DNA of 64,000 nt, from assembly GCA_016703325.1 (NCBI GenBank), contig JADJCH010000001.1, forward strand, positions 62,001-126,000, given 5' to 3'. Both the position numbers and the translations under genes were made by a program. Positions 17,012 through 26,374 of this stretch are shown here, piece after piece (within the stretch, counting starts at the first letter, position 1; each line of letters begins with the position of its first letter). The notes below the pieces were generated by a model. That model saw only the letters and a program-made list of their open reading frames with translations, was not told the origin of the DNA and did not search any database. The DNA is from Burkholderiales bacterium. GTDB taxonomy: Bacteria; Pseudomonadota; Gammaproteobacteria; Burkholderiales; Burkholderiaceae_C.

Positions 17012-18469
17012 TCACCCCCCCAACGCCTTCCACAACCCCACCCGGTTCAACTGCTCGGCCAGTGTGGCCTGCACCAGCGCCTGCTCGGTGTTGAACAGGC
17101 TGCGCTCGGCGTCCAGCCGTTCCAGTTCGCTGGCGGCGCCCTGTTCGTGGCGCAGGCGAGTCAGGCGGTGGATGTCGCGGGTGGCGTCGCGCTGGCGCTG
17201 CAGGGCGGCGAGCTGGTCCTGCCAGGTGGCCTGGCCGGCCAGGGCGTCGGCGGTGTCGCGGAAGGCGCTCTGCAATGCCTTCTCGTACTGGGCCACCGCG
17301 ATGTCGCGGTTCACCTGGGCGACCTCCAGGTTGGCCTGGTTGCGGCCATGGTCGAAAAGGGTCAACAGGGCCTGTGACGACAAGGTCCAGGCCAGGTTGC
17401 CAGCCTGGAGCAGGTTGGACAACTCGTTGCTGACCAGGCCGGCGCTGGTGGTCAGGCTGATGCGCGGGAAGAAGGCCGCCCGCGCGGCGCCGATGTTGGC
17501 GTTGGCGGCGATGAGCTGCTGCTCCGCCTGGACGATGTCCGGCCGGCGCAGCAGGACGCTGGACTCCAGCGCGGCGGGCACCGGCGCGAAGGGGTCGGTG
17601 AGCGTCGGCACCGCGGCCGCTTCGGCCGACGCGGGTTGAGCCGTTGGCAGCAGGTCGGCAGCGGGCGCCTGGCCGATCAGCAGGGCCAGCGCGTTGCGGT
17701 CCAGCGCCACCTGGCGGCGCAACTGGCTGAGGGTGGCCTCGGCCTGGGAGGTGAGACTCTGGGCGCTGGAGCGCTCCAGCTGCGAGGCGGCACCGCGGTC
17801 GAAGCGCAGCTGTGTCAGGCGAAGCGTGTCCGCGCGGCTGATGGCGGTGCGCTCGGCCAGGGCCAGCAGCGCCTGGTCGGCGGCCAGGGTGCGCTCGGCC
17901 GTCAGCACGGAGGCGACCAGGGCCAGCTCGGCACTGCGTCGGCCGGCCTCGGTGGCCAGCAGGCTGGCGCGTGCGGCGTCGTCCAGGCTCTGCAGGCGGC
18001 CGAAGAAGTCCAGCTCCCAGCCGCTGACCTGCACACCGAGCTGGAAGGTGTTGGTCTGCTTGCCCTGGCTGTTGGGCGCGCGGGCGGCACTGGCCACGCC
18101 GTTGACGGTGGGCCAGCGGTCGGCCTGCGCCAGGCCGAGCTGGGCCTGGGCACGCTGCACGTTCAGCGCGGCGACGCGCAGGTCGCGGTTGGCCGTCAGC
18201 GCGGCCTGCACCAGGCGGCGCAGGCGCTCGTCGCGCACCAGGTCGGTCCAGGCGAGCGGGGCGGCCGGGGCGGAGGCGCTGGCCGCAGGGGCCGACGCTG
18301 CGGCGTCGAACTGTGCCGGCACCGGCGCAGCGGGGCGCTGGTAGGTCGGCGCCAGGCTGCTGCAGGCGCCGAGCAGGGCGGTGTGCAGGACGGCGGTGCC
18401 CAGGGCCACCGCCGAGAGGGGGCGCCGCGCGGCTGCGGCGCTGCGATCAGGTTGCATCGTCGAAGACAT
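17012..18469 (-). CDS. RND efflux outer-membrane channel lipoprotein (NodT/OprM family)
   Basis: A 485-residue outer-membrane factor that forms the TolC-like exit duct of a tripartite pump. It has a lipoprotein signal (LLGAC, Cys36), then the family entry motif around LAPTYQRPAAPVPAQ. Two long helical repeats follow, with the typical LVQAALTANRDLRVAALNVQRA and DIVQAEQQLIAANANIGAARAAFFPRISL blocks, split here only for description. Its ATG overlaps the stop of the inner-membrane pump gene (TGATG), so it is the last gene of a three-gene operon. A frame extends further upstream but lies inside the pump gene and was rejected. Confidence 0.93.
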   Translation of the reverse strand: MSSTMQPDRSAAAARRPLSAVALGTAVLHTALLGACSSLAPTYQRPAAPVPAQFDAAASAPAASASAPAAPLAWTDLVRDERLRRLVQAALTANRDLRVAALNVQRAQAQLGLAQADRWPTVNGVASAARAPNSQGKQTNTFQLGVQVSGWELDFFGRLQSLDDAARASLLATEAGRRSAELALVASVLTAERTLAADQALLALAERTAISRADTLRLTQLRFDRGAASQLERSSAQSLTSQAEATLSQLRRQVALDRNALALLIGQAPAADLLPTAQPASAEAAAVPTLTDPFAPVPAALESSVLLRRPDIVQAEQQLIAANANIGAARAAFFPRISLTTSAGLVSNELSNLLQAGNLAWTLSSQALLTLFDHGRNQANLEVAQVNRDIAVAQYEKALQSAFRDTADALAGQATWQDQLAALQRQRDATRDIHRLTRLRHEQGAASELERLDAERSLFNTEQALVQATLAEQLNRVGLWKALGG

Positions 18470-21400
18470 CAGTGCGACTCCCCACGGCTGTTGGCGCTGC
18501 CCAGGGCGCGGGCAATGGCCGCGTCGGTGGCCGCGGAGGCGATCGAGGTGCCGTGCGGCGCCTCGTGCCCGGTGGGCGGGAAGAGCCGGCGGATCACCAC
18601 GAAGAACACCGGCACCAGCGCGACGGCCAGCACGGTGGCGGTGATCATGCCGCCCATCACGCCGGTGCCAATGGCGCGCTGGCTGGCCGAGCCGGCCCCC
18701 GAGGCGATGGCCAGCGGCAGCACGCCCAGGATGAAGGCGAAGGAGGTCATCAGGATCGGGCGGAAGCGCAGGTGGCAGGCCTCCAGCGTGGCCTCGATCA
18801 GGCCCTTGCCCTCGGCCTGCAGGTCCTTGGCGAACTCGATGATCAGGATGGCGTTTTTCGCCGACAGGCCGATGATGGTGATCAGGCCAACCTTGAAGTA
18901 CACGTCGTTGGGCATGCCGCGCAGCCACACGCCCGACAGCGCACCCAGGATGCCCAGCGGCACCACCAGCAGCACGGCCACCGGGATGCTCCAGCTCTCG
19001 TACAGCGCCGACAGGCAGAGGAACACGGCCAGCATCGAAAAGGCCAGCAGGATGGTGGCCTGCGAGCCGGAGAGCTTCTCCTCGCGCGACTGGCCGGTCC
19101 ACTCGAAGCCGAAGCCCGGTGGCAGCTGGGCGACCAGGCGCTCCATCTCGGCCATCGCGTCACCGGTGGAGTAGCCGGGTGCGGCGTCGCCGCCGAGCTT
19201 CATCGCCGGGTAGCCGTTGTAGCGCACCGTCTGCACCGGGCCGGTGACCCAGCGCGTACTCGCGAAGGCCGACAGCGGTACCTGCTGACCCTTCGTGTTG
19301 GGCACGTAGAGCTTGAGCACGTCCTCCGGCTGCATGCGCGCGGCGGCTTCGGCCTGCACGATGACGCGCTGCAGGCGACCGGCGTTGGGGAAGTCGTTGA
19401 CGTAGGTTGAACCCAGCGCGGTGCCCAGCAGGTTGCCGATGCTGTCGAAGGACACGCCGAGTGCGGCGGCGCGTTCCCGGTCGATGTCCAGCTGCAGCTG
19501 TGGGGCATCCTCCAGGCCGTCCGGTCGCACGCCCTGCAGCACCTTGCTCTGGCTGGCCATGCCCAGCAGCTGGTTGCGCGCGGCCAGCAGGGCCTCGTGG
19601 CCGTTGCCGGCGCGGTCCTGCAGGCGGAAGTTGAAGCCGGTCGCGGTGCCCAGCTCCGGAATCGGCGGCGGCGAGAGCGGGAAGATGAAGGCGTCGCGGA
19701 TCGTGCCCATGAAGAAGCCGAAGGCCCGCCCGGCCACCGCCTGCGCGCTGTGCTGCGCACCGGCGCGCTCCTCCCAGGGCTTGAGCGGAACAAACACCAG
19801 CGCGGCGTTCTGGCCCGAACCGGAGAAGCTGAAGCCCAGCACGCTGACGACCTTGTCCACCTCGGGCTGCTTCTGCAGGTAGCCCTCCACCTGCTGGATC
19901 ACCGCCAGTGTGCGTGCCTGCGTGGCACCCGGGGGCAGCTGCACGTTGACGATCAGGTAGCCCTGGTCCTCGTTGGGCAGAAAGGAGGTGGGCAGCCCCC
20001 GGTACATCACCGCCACCGCAGCGATGATGGCCGCGTAGATCAGCAGAAAGCGCCCGGCGCGCGGCAGCATGCGCGCCACCAGGCCCTCGTAGGTCTTGGT
20101 GGTGCGCTTGAAGCCGCGGTTGAACCAGCCGAAGAAGCCGGACTTCTCATGGTGGCCAGCGGGCACCGGCTTGAGCAGCGTGGCGCACAGCGCCGGCGTG
20201 AGCGACAGCGCCATCAGGGCCGAAAACAGCATCGACGCCACCATCGCCAGCGAGAACTGGCGGTAGATGTTGCCCACCGAGCCGCTGAAGAAGGCCATCG
20301 GCACGAACACGCTGACCAGCACCACGGTGATGCCGATGATGGCGCCGGTGATCTGGCCCATCGCCTTGATGGTGGCCTCGCGCGGGGACAGCCCCTCTTC
20401 GGCCATGATGCGCTCGACGTTCTCGACCACCACGATGGCGTCGTCCACCAGGATGCCAATCGCCAGCACCATGCCGAACAGCGTCAGCACGTTGATGGAG
20501 TAGCCCATCGCCAGCATCACCGCGAAGGTGCCGGTCAGCGCCACCGGCACGACGATGGTGGGGATCAGCGTGTAGCGGAAGTTCTGCAGGAACAGCAGCA
20601 TCACCACGAACACCAGCGCGATGGCCTCGGCCAGGGTCTTCACGACCTCCTGGATCGATATTTTCACGAACTTGGAGCTGTCGTAGGGGATGTCGTAGCT
20701 CACGCCCTCGGGCATGAACTGCTGCAGCTGCGCCATGCGCTCCTTGACCGCGGTGGCGGTGGCCAGCGCGTTGCCGGTGGGTGAAAGCTGGATGCCGATG
20801 CCCGAGGCGTCCTTGCCGTTCAGCCGCGAACGGCTGGCGTAGGCCTGCGCCCCCAGCTCCATGCGCGCCACGTCACGCAGGCGCACGCTGGAGCCGTCGG
20901 TGTTGCTGCGCAGCGAGATGGCGCCGAACTGCTCGGCGCTGGCGAGCTGGCCGTTGACGTTGATCGTGGCATAGATCGTCTGGCCGCCCAGGTTGGGCAG
21001 CGCGCCGATCGAGCCGGCCGAGACCTGTGCGTTCTGCGCCCGGATGGCGGCGGTGACATCGGCCGGCGAGAGGTTGTAGCTCTGCAGCTTGACCGGGTCG
21101 ATCCACACGCGCATCGCGCGTTCGGTGCCAAACAGCTGCGCCTGGCCGACGCCCGGAATGCGCAGCAGTTCGGGCTGGATGTTGCGCGCCGCATAGTCCC
21201 CCAGCGCCACCGGGTCGTAGGCCGGGTTGCTGGAGGTGAGCGAGACGAACAGCAGGAAGTTCGAGCGCGCCTTGTCCACCCGCACGCCCTGCTGCGTGAC
21301 CGAGGACGGCAGGCGCGGCGTGGCGCGCGACAGGCGGTTCTGCACCTCGATCTGGGCGATCGAGACGTCCGTGCCCGGCTCGAAGGTGGCGGTGATCGAG

Positions 21401-21666
21401 CCGGCGCCGCTGGCATCCGCCGCCGACTCCATGTAGATCAGCCCGGGCGCGCCGTTGAGCTCCTGCTCGATGACGGAAAGCACCGAGTCCTCCAGCACCT
21501 TGGCGGAGGCGCCGGGGTAGGCGGTGGTGATGACGATGGACGGCGGCGCCACGGTGGGGTACTGCGCCACCGGCAGGCGGGTGATCGCCGCGGCGCCCAG
21601 CACCAGGATGAACAGCGCGATCACCCAGGCGAAGATCGGCCGGTCGATGAAGAAACGGGAATTCAT
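18469..21666 (-). CDS. RND multidrug efflux inner-membrane transporter (HAE1/AcrB-like)
   Basis: A 1065-residue proton-driven antiporter of the hydrophobe/amphiphile RND family. It starts MNSRFFIDRPIFAWVIALFI like AcrB and MexB. The proton-relay aspartates are in ILVDDAIVVVENVER, and duplicated halves each carry six membrane helices and a large periplasmic loop. The C-terminal RFRPILMTSFAFILGV block is present. It exports drugs or other amphiphiles together with the periplasmic adaptor at 21686 and the outer-membrane channel at 17012. The substrate range cannot be deduced from sequence. Confidence 0.97.
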   Translation of the reverse strand: MNSRFFIDRPIFAWVIALFILVLGAAAITRLPVAQYPTVAPPSIVITTAYPGASAKVLEDSVLSVIEQELNGAPGLIYMESAADASGAGSITATFEPGTDVSIAQIEVQNRLSRATPRLPSSVTQQGVRVDKARSNFLLFVSLTSSNPAYDPVALGDYAARNIQPELLRIPGVGQAQLFGTERAMRVWIDPVKLQSYNLSPADVTAAIRAQNAQVSAGSIGALPNLGGQTIYATINVNGQLASAEQFGAISLRSNTDGSSVRLRDVARMELGAQAYASRSRLNGKDASGIGIQLSPTGNALATATAVKERMAQLQQFMPEGVSYDIPYDSSKFVKISIQEVVKTLAEAIALVFVVMLLFLQNFRYTLIPTIVVPVALTGTFAVMLAMGYSINVLTLFGMVLAIGILVDDAIVVVENVERIMAEEGLSPREATIKAMGQITGAIIGITVVLVSVFVPMAFFSGSVGNIYRQFSLAMVASMLFSALMALSLTPALCATLLKPVPAGHHEKSGFFGWFNRGFKRTTKTYEGLVARMLPRAGRFLLIYAAIIAAVAVMYRGLPTSFLPNEDQGYLIVNVQLPPGATQARTLAVIQQVEGYLQKQPEVDKVVSVLGFSFSGSGQNAALVFVPLKPWEERAGAQHSAQAVAGRAFGFFMGTIRDAFIFPLSPPPIPELGTATGFNFRLQDRAGNGHEALLAARNQLLGMASQSKVLQGVRPDGLEDAPQLQLDIDRERAAALGVSFDSIGNLLGTALGSTYVNDFPNAGRLQRVIVQAEAAARMQPEDVLKLYVPNTKGQQVPLSAFASTRWVTGPVQTVRYNGYPAMKLGGDAAPGYSTGDAMAEMERLVAQLPPGFGFEWTGQSREEKLSGSQATILLAFSMLAVFLCLSALYESWSIPVAVLLVVPLGILGALSGVWLRGMPNDVYFKVGLITIIGLSAKNAILIIEFAKDLQAEGKGLIEATLEACHLRFRPILMTSFAFILGVLPLAIASGAGSASQRAIGTGVMGGMITATVLAVALVPVFFVVIRRLFPPTGHEAPHGTSIASAATDAAIARALGSANSRGESH

Positions 21667-21685
21667 GATGCCCTGACTCCCGCGC

Positions 21686-22954
21686 TCACCGGCTGGCCGC
21701 CGCAGCGGCGGCAGAAGCGGGTGTGCTGGCGGGGCTTGATGCCGGCGCTGCCGGCGCGCCCGGCATGCCTGCGGCCCCCGCGGCGGCGGCGCCAGCCGGC
21801 GTCCAGGGCACCGGCTTGACCGGGGCCTTCGGGCGGATCTTCTGGAATCCGTCCACCACCACCTGCTCGCCGGCCTGCAGCCCGTCGGTGACGATCCAAC
21901 GCCCGCCCTGCTGGCTGGCCACCTTCACCGGCCGCACGGCCACCTGGCCGTCGGCGCCGACCACCATCACCGTGTCACCGGCCGCGCCGCGGGACACCGC
22001 CTGCTGCGGCAGCAGCACCGCGTGGTCGCTGCTGGCCTGCGGCAGCCGCACCTTGACGTACAGCCCAGGCAGCAGCAGTCCCTGCGGGTTGGGCAGTTCT
22101 GCGCGCAGGGTGATCTGGCCGGAGGTCGGGTCCACCGTCAGGTCGGAGAACAGCAGCTTGCCGGGCAGGGGGTAGACGCTGCCGTCGTCCAGCAGCACCT
22201 CGATGTGCCCGGCCTGCGCACCGGCGCTGCCCAGGCGGCCCTGGGCCATCGCCTGGCGCAGGCGCAGCACCTCGTTGGCCGACTGGGTGAAGTTGACGTA
22301 CAGCGGGTGGACCTGCTGGATGGTCGCCAGCAGCGTGGCCTCGCCCTGGCCCACCAGTGCGCCCTCGGTGACCTGCGCGCGGCCGATGCGCCCGCTGATG
22401 GGCGCCATCACTGCGGCGTACTCGACGTTCAGCCGGGCCTGTTGCACGGCGGCCTTGGCGGCGGCCAGGTCGGCCTGGGCCAGCTTGTAGGCCGCCTCGG
22501 AGGCGATCCACTCCTGCTGGCTCACCGCCTTCTCGGCCACCAGGGCCTGGTTGCGCTTGTAGGTCGCCTCGGCCTGCGCCAGGCTGGCCTCGGCCTTGGC
22601 CTGGGTGGCCAGGGCGCTGTCGAGCGTGGCGCGGTAGGTGGTGGCGTCCAGCTGGAACAGCGACTGGCCGGCCTTGACGTCCGAGCCTTCGGTGAACAGG
22701 CGCTTCTGGACGATGCCGGTCACACGGGCACGTACCTGGGCGCTGCGCCAGGCTTCCAGCCGGCCGGGCAGTTCGGTGCTCAGGGCCACCGTGCCCGGCT
22801 GCACCGTCACCACGCCGACCTGTGCCGCAGGCATGCCACCGCCGCCTGGTCCGCCGGCCGGCGCGCCGGAGCCTCCACCGCAGCCGACCAACGCCAGCGT
22901 CGCCAGCACCACCGCCGTTGCACCCACCACAGGGCGCCGAAGCACTCGCACCAT
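21686..22954 (-). CDS. RND efflux periplasmic adaptor lipoprotein (MexA/AcrA-like)
   Basis: A 422-residue membrane-fusion protein and first gene of the efflux operon. The lipoprotein signal ends in LVGC (Cys25). The lipoyl and hairpin domains follow (LPGRLEAWRSAQVRARVTG, then a long coiled coil). The beta-barrel segment around APISGRIGRAQVTEGALVG is the classic HlyD signature. It has an unusual Ala/Pro-rich C-terminal tail. The ATG at 22954 is preceded by AAGGAA; an upstream in-frame start would overlap the operator region. The gene diverges from the TetR regulator at 23119. Confidence 0.94.
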   Translation of the reverse strand: MVRVLRRPVVGATAVVLATLALVGCGGGSGAPAGGPGGGGMPAAQVGVVTVQPGTVALSTELPGRLEAWRSAQVRARVTGIVQKRLFTEGSDVKAGQSLFQLDATTYRATLDSALATQAKAEASLAQAEATYKRNQALVAEKAVSQQEWIASEAAYKLAQADLAAAKAAVQQARLNVEYAAVMAPISGRIGRAQVTEGALVGQGEATLLATIQQVHPLYVNFTQSANEVLRLRQAMAQGRLGSAGAQAGHIEVLLDDGSVYPLPGKLLFSDLTVDPTSGQITLRAELPNPQGLLLPGLYVKVRLPQASSDHAVLLPQQAVSRGAAGDTVMVVGADGQVAVRPVKVASQQGGRWIVTDGLQAGEQVVVDGFQKIRPKAPVKPVPWTPAGAAAAGAAGMPGAPAAPASSPASTPASAAAAAASR

Positions 22955-23015
22955 GAAACGTTCCTTGTTCTTGCCGGGTCTGCACACCATGACGGACCCT
23001 GTTGGTGCTTATCTT

Positions 23016-23037
23016 ACATACAATCGCGGATGTATGT
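23016..23037. promoter_or_regulatory. AcrR/TtgR-like operator between efflux operon and its repressor
   Basis: Arms ACATACA (23016-23022) and TGTATGT (23031-23037) form an inverted repeat around an 8-bp GC-rich core; 18 of 22 positions are symmetric. It closely resembles the E. coli acrAB operator, whose arms are also ACATACA and TGTATGT. It lies 62 bp from the adaptor gene and 82 bp from the regulator gene, so one repressor dimer pair could control both directions. Confidence 0.75.
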
Positions 23038-23118
23038 TGAAATCAAGGCCCCGCAGTGGCCTTGCCACCCGAGGCTGGCGCCCCAGCTCACCCCACCGAT
23101 CCATCCCTGGTCCTGACC

Positions 23119-23730
23119 GTGGTCCGACGCACCAAAGAAGAAGCCGCAGCCACCCGTGAGCTCCTGCTGGACACCGCCGAGGCGGTGTTCCTGGAGCGGG
23201 GTGTCTCGCGCGCAAGCCTTCAGGACATTGCCGCGGCGGCCGGTCTGACACGCGGCGCCATTTACTGGCACTTCAAGGACAAGGCCGAGCTGTTCATCGC
23301 GATGATGGACCGGGTCTGCCTGCCCTGCGAGGCCGCCTGCGCCGTCCCTCCAGACGACAGTGCCGCCTTGGAGGCGCTGCGGCGCCTGGCGCTGCAGCCG
23401 CTGGAGCAGGTGCGTGACGACGTGCGCACCCGCCGGGTGTTCACCATCGCCATCCACCGCACCGAATACAGCAGCGAACTGCAGATGCTGCGCCAGCGCC
23501 ACCAGGACGCCATCGCCGAGTACACCCGCGAACTGGCGCAGTTGCTGCTGGCCGCCGTGCGAGCCGGCCAGCTGCGCGCTGACCTGGATACCGAAACCGC
23601 CGCGCTGGTGGTGTTTTCGATGGTGGACGGCCTGCTCACCCGCTGCACGCTGGACATGGCCCCCAGCCAGTGTGTGCACACGGCAGAAGCCGGTCTGGCG
23701 CTGCTGCTGGCCGGCATGGGGGCCCCATGA
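23119..23730 (+). CDS. TetR/AcrR-family repressor of the adjacent efflux operon
   Basis: A TetR-family regulator of 203 residues from the GTG at 23119, which gives VVRRTKEEAAATRELLLDTA, the usual AcrR/TtgR/MtrR N-terminus. An ATG at 23056 would add 21 unrelated residues. The helix-turn-helix is SLQDIAAAAGLTRGAIYWHFKDKAEL, read as two adjacent motifs. The C-terminal ligand-binding domain carries the AcrR-like TRRVFTIAIHRTEYSSEL segment. The divergent orientation and the matching operator strongly suggest that it represses the RND operon until a pump substrate binds it. Confidence 0.88.
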   Translation: MVRRTKEEAAATRELLLDTAEAVFLERGVSRASLQDIAAAAGLTRGAIYWHFKDKAELFIAMMDRVCLPCEAACAVPPDDSAALEALRRLALQPLEQVRDDVRTRRVFTIAIHRTEYSSELQMLRQRHQDAIAEYTRELAQLLLAAVRAGQLRADLDTETAALVVFSMVDGLLTRCTLDMAPSQCVHTAEAGLALLLAGMGAP

Positions 23731-23860
23731 TCTGCACGGCTTGTGGAGCCGGCCCGATCGGCGTAGTCTGACCGGCATCAACCACCCAACCAGCGCCTCA
23801 CCCGCGCGCCCTGAGTTGTACAGCAGTGGTGCGAGGCCGCCGGCGCCAAGGAGCCCCACC

Positions 23861-25957
23861 ATGTCCAGCCCAGTTGCGCGCAGCGCCAACCCGAACTCCG
23901 GCGCTGCGCAGATTGACCTGCACCACATCCGCACCCTGGCCCTGGTCGGCCCGGCCGCTGCGGGCAAGACCACCCTCGCAGAAGCCCTGCTGCAGCAGGC
24001 TGGTGTCATTGGCGCCGTCGGCAGCGTCGAAAAGGGCAGCACCGTCAGCGACTACGACCCGATCGAGCGCCGCATGCAGCACTCGCTGCACAGCAGCGTG
24101 ATGCACCTGAACCACGGCAGCACGCGCATCCACCTGCTCGACACCCCCGGCAACGCCGATTTCCTCGGCCAGAGCCTGCCGGCGCTGGAGGCGGTGGAGA
24201 CGGCCGCCATCGTCATCAATGCCACCACCGGCATCGAGCCGATGGCCGTGCGCATGATGGCCTACGCCGCCGAACGTCAGCTCGACCGCATGATCATCGT
24301 CAACCGCATCGACGCCCCGGGCGTCAAGCCGGCCGACCTGCTGGCCCAGATCCAGGCCACCTTCGGGCGCGAATGCCTGCCGCTGAACCTGCCGGCCAGC
24401 GGCGGTGCCGAGGTGGTGGACTGCTGGTTCGCTCCCGCGGCTCAACCCGGGCACGAAGCCGACTTCTCCTCCGTTGCCGCTGCGCACCGTGCGCTGGTCG
24501 AGCAGGTGGTGGAGGTGGATGGCGAGTTCGTCGACCGTTACCTCAATGAAGGCGACGTGCCCGCCACCGAGCTGCATGCACCGCTGGAGCAGGCGCTGCG
24601 CGAGGGCCACCTGATCCCGGTGTTCTTCGTTTCGGCCAAGACCGGCGTGGGCGTGGCGCAGCTGCTGGACGTCGTGACCCAGCTGCTGCCCGATCCCACC
24701 GAAGGCAACCTGCCGGACTTCTACAAGGGCGAAGGTGCCCAGGCGCAGCTGATGCACGCCCAGGTGGATGCCGCCCAGCATGTGCTCGCACATGTCTTCA
24801 AGGTGGCGGTGGATCCCTACGTCGGCAAGATGGGCGTGTTCCGCATCCACCAGGGCACGGTCAGCAAGGACAGCCTCCTGTACGTTGGCGACGGCCGCAA
24901 ACCCTTCAAGGTGGGCCACCTGTTCATGCTGCAGGGCAAGGACCATGTGGAGGTGCCCAGCGCGTTGCCCGGCGACATCGTGGCGGTGGCCAAGGTCGAC
25001 GAGATCGCCTACGACGCGGTGCTGCACGATGCGGCGGAGGACGACCACATCCACCTCAAGCCGCTGCCCTTCCCGGTGCCGGTGCACGGTCTGGCCCTGA
25101 AACCCAAGCGCCATGGCGACGATCAGCGTCTGGCCGAGGTGCTGGCCAAGCTGGCCGCGGAAGATCCCTGCCTGAAGGTGGAGCAGGTGGCTGCCACCCA
25201 CGAGACCGTGGTCTATGGCCTGGGTGAGCTGCACCTGCGGGTGGTGCTGGAGCGCCTGCGCGAGACCTACCGGGTCGAGGTGGACACCGCGCCGCCGCGC
25301 ATCGCCTACCGCGAGACCATCGTCGGCAATGCGCAGGCGCAGTACCGCCACAAGAAGCAGACCGGCGGTGCCGGCCAGTTCGGCGAGGTGCACCTGCAGA
25401 TCGAGCCGCTGCCGCGGGGTGCGGGCTTCGAGTTCGTGGACGTGGTCAAGGGCGGCACAATTCCCGGCCAGTTCATCCCGGCGGTGGAAAAGGGCGTGCG
25501 CCTGGCCATGGAAGCCGGTGTCATCGCCGGCCACCCGGTGGTGGACCTGCGCGTGACGGTGCTGGACGGCAAGCACCACAGTGTGGACAGCAAGGAGATC
25601 GCCTTCGTCACCGCGGGCAAGAAGGCCTTCATCCAGGCCATGAAGGAAGCCAGCCCCATCGTGCTGGAGCCGGTGGTGGATGTGGAGATCACCTCCACAG
25701 AGGCATGGATCGGCGACATCACCGGCGATCTGGCCTCCCGCCGCGGCGAGGTGCGGGGCACCGATGCACTGGCCGGCGGACAGGCTGCGGTGCGGGCGCA
25801 GGTGCCGCTGTCTGAACTCTCCGGGTACCAGCTGCGGCTGAACTCCATCACCCGGGGTGAAGGTCGGTACACGCTGGCGCTGTCTCACTACGCGGCGGTG
25901 CCTCCAAACGTCCAGGCCGAAATGGTGAAGGGCTACCAGCTGCACGAGGAGGACTGA
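23861..25957 (+). CDS. Elongation factor G-like paralogue (EF-G2 type)
   Basis: A 698-residue translational GTPase with all five EF-G domains. It is not canonical EF-G: the G1 loop is GPAAAGKTT (30-38) instead of AHIDAGKTT. The switch I region reads GSTVSDYDPIERRMQHSLHSS where EF-G has ERERGITI, and G3 is DTPGNADF (94-101) instead of DTPGHVDF. G4 is NRID (148-151). These changes are shared with EF-G2 of mycobacteria, which was reported to lack ribosome-dependent GTPase activity. The start is the ATG with AAGGAG 7 bases upstream. It stands alone, not in a str operon, and its role is unresolved. Confidence 0.9.
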   Translation: MSSPVARSANPNSGAAQIDLHHIRTLALVGPAAAGKTTLAEALLQQAGVIGAVGSVEKGSTVSDYDPIERRMQHSLHSSVMHLNHGSTRIHLLDTPGNADFLGQSLPALEAVETAAIVINATTGIEPMAVRMMAYAAERQLDRMIIVNRIDAPGVKPADLLAQIQATFGRECLPLNLPASGGAEVVDCWFAPAAQPGHEADFSSVAAAHRALVEQVVEVDGEFVDRYLNEGDVPATELHAPLEQALREGHLIPVFFVSAKTGVGVAQLLDVVTQLLPDPTEGNLPDFYKGEGAQAQLMHAQVDAAQHVLAHVFKVAVDPYVGKMGVFRIHQGTVSKDSLLYVGDGRKPFKVGHLFMLQGKDHVEVPSALPGDIVAVAKVDEIAYDAVLHDAAEDDHIHLKPLPFPVPVHGLALKPKRHGDDQRLAEVLAKLAAEDPCLKVEQVAATHETVVYGLGELHLRVVLERLRETYRVEVDTAPPRIAYRETIVGNAQAQYRHKKQTGGAGQFGEVHLQIEPLPRGAGFEFVDVVKGGTIPGQFIPAVEKGVRLAMEAGVIAGHPVVDLRVTVLDGKHHSVDSKEIAFVTAGKKAFIQAMKEASPIVLEPVVDVEITSTEAWIGDITGDLASRRGEVRGTDALAGGQAAVRAQVPLSELSGYQLRLNSITRGEGRYTLALSHYAAVPPNVQAEMVKGYQLHEED

Positions 25958-25978
25958 AGCGCCCTTCGATCGCTGAAG

Positions 25979-26020
25979 GGGGCCGCGCCTGCGTGTTGTC
26001 CTACACGCAGGCGCGGCCCC
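25979..26020 (+). terminator. Strong hairpin after the EF-G-like gene
   Basis: A perfect 18-bp stem (25979-25996 with 26003-26020) and a 6-nt loop TGTCCT begin 22 bp after the stop codon. There is no T-run, so it may act as a processing or factor-assisted terminator. Confidence 0.75.
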
Positions 26021-26130
26021 GTCCGATGGTCGGTTTCGCGCTGTGCTCCTAACCTTCCCGGTGGTGGCATGCGGGGCGCCCTGTGGTGAGCAGGGCCCTC
26101 CAGGCGGCACCTCAGACCAGGAGGGCGGAT

Positions 26131-26349
26131 ATGAACCGGCATCGGATCGAAGGTGGGTGGATGCGCTGCAAGGGGCTGTGGCGCAGCTGGGTCGGGCGTC
26201 TGTCCGGCAATGAGTTCGAGGTGCTGATGGGCGAATGCGACCGACTGGCCGGCGTGCTTCGGCAGCATCAGGGTCGATCCCGGCAACGCGACGAGCGCAT
26301 GCTCAGGGAGTTGCAGCAGCTGTCTGCGCCGACCCAGGTCGCCCGTTGA
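26131..26349 (+). CDS. CsbD-like small stress protein
   Basis: A 72-residue protein. Its start MNRHRIEGGWMRCKGLWRSWVG aligns by eye with CsbD proteins (MNxDxIEGxWKQxKGxxxxxWGKLxxxE), and the second motif GECDRLAGVLRQ corresponds to their GxxxQLxGxIQ. Many CsbD family members are induced by general stress; their biochemical role is unknown. A near-ideal AGGAGG lies upstream of the ATG. It is convergent with the response-regulator gene. Confidence 0.75.
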   Translation: MNRHRIEGGWMRCKGLWRSWVGRLSGNEFEVLMGECDRLAGVLRQHQGRSRQRDERMLRELQQLSAPTQVAR

Positions 26350-26374
26350 GAGCACCCCCAAGGGCCGGGCCGCG

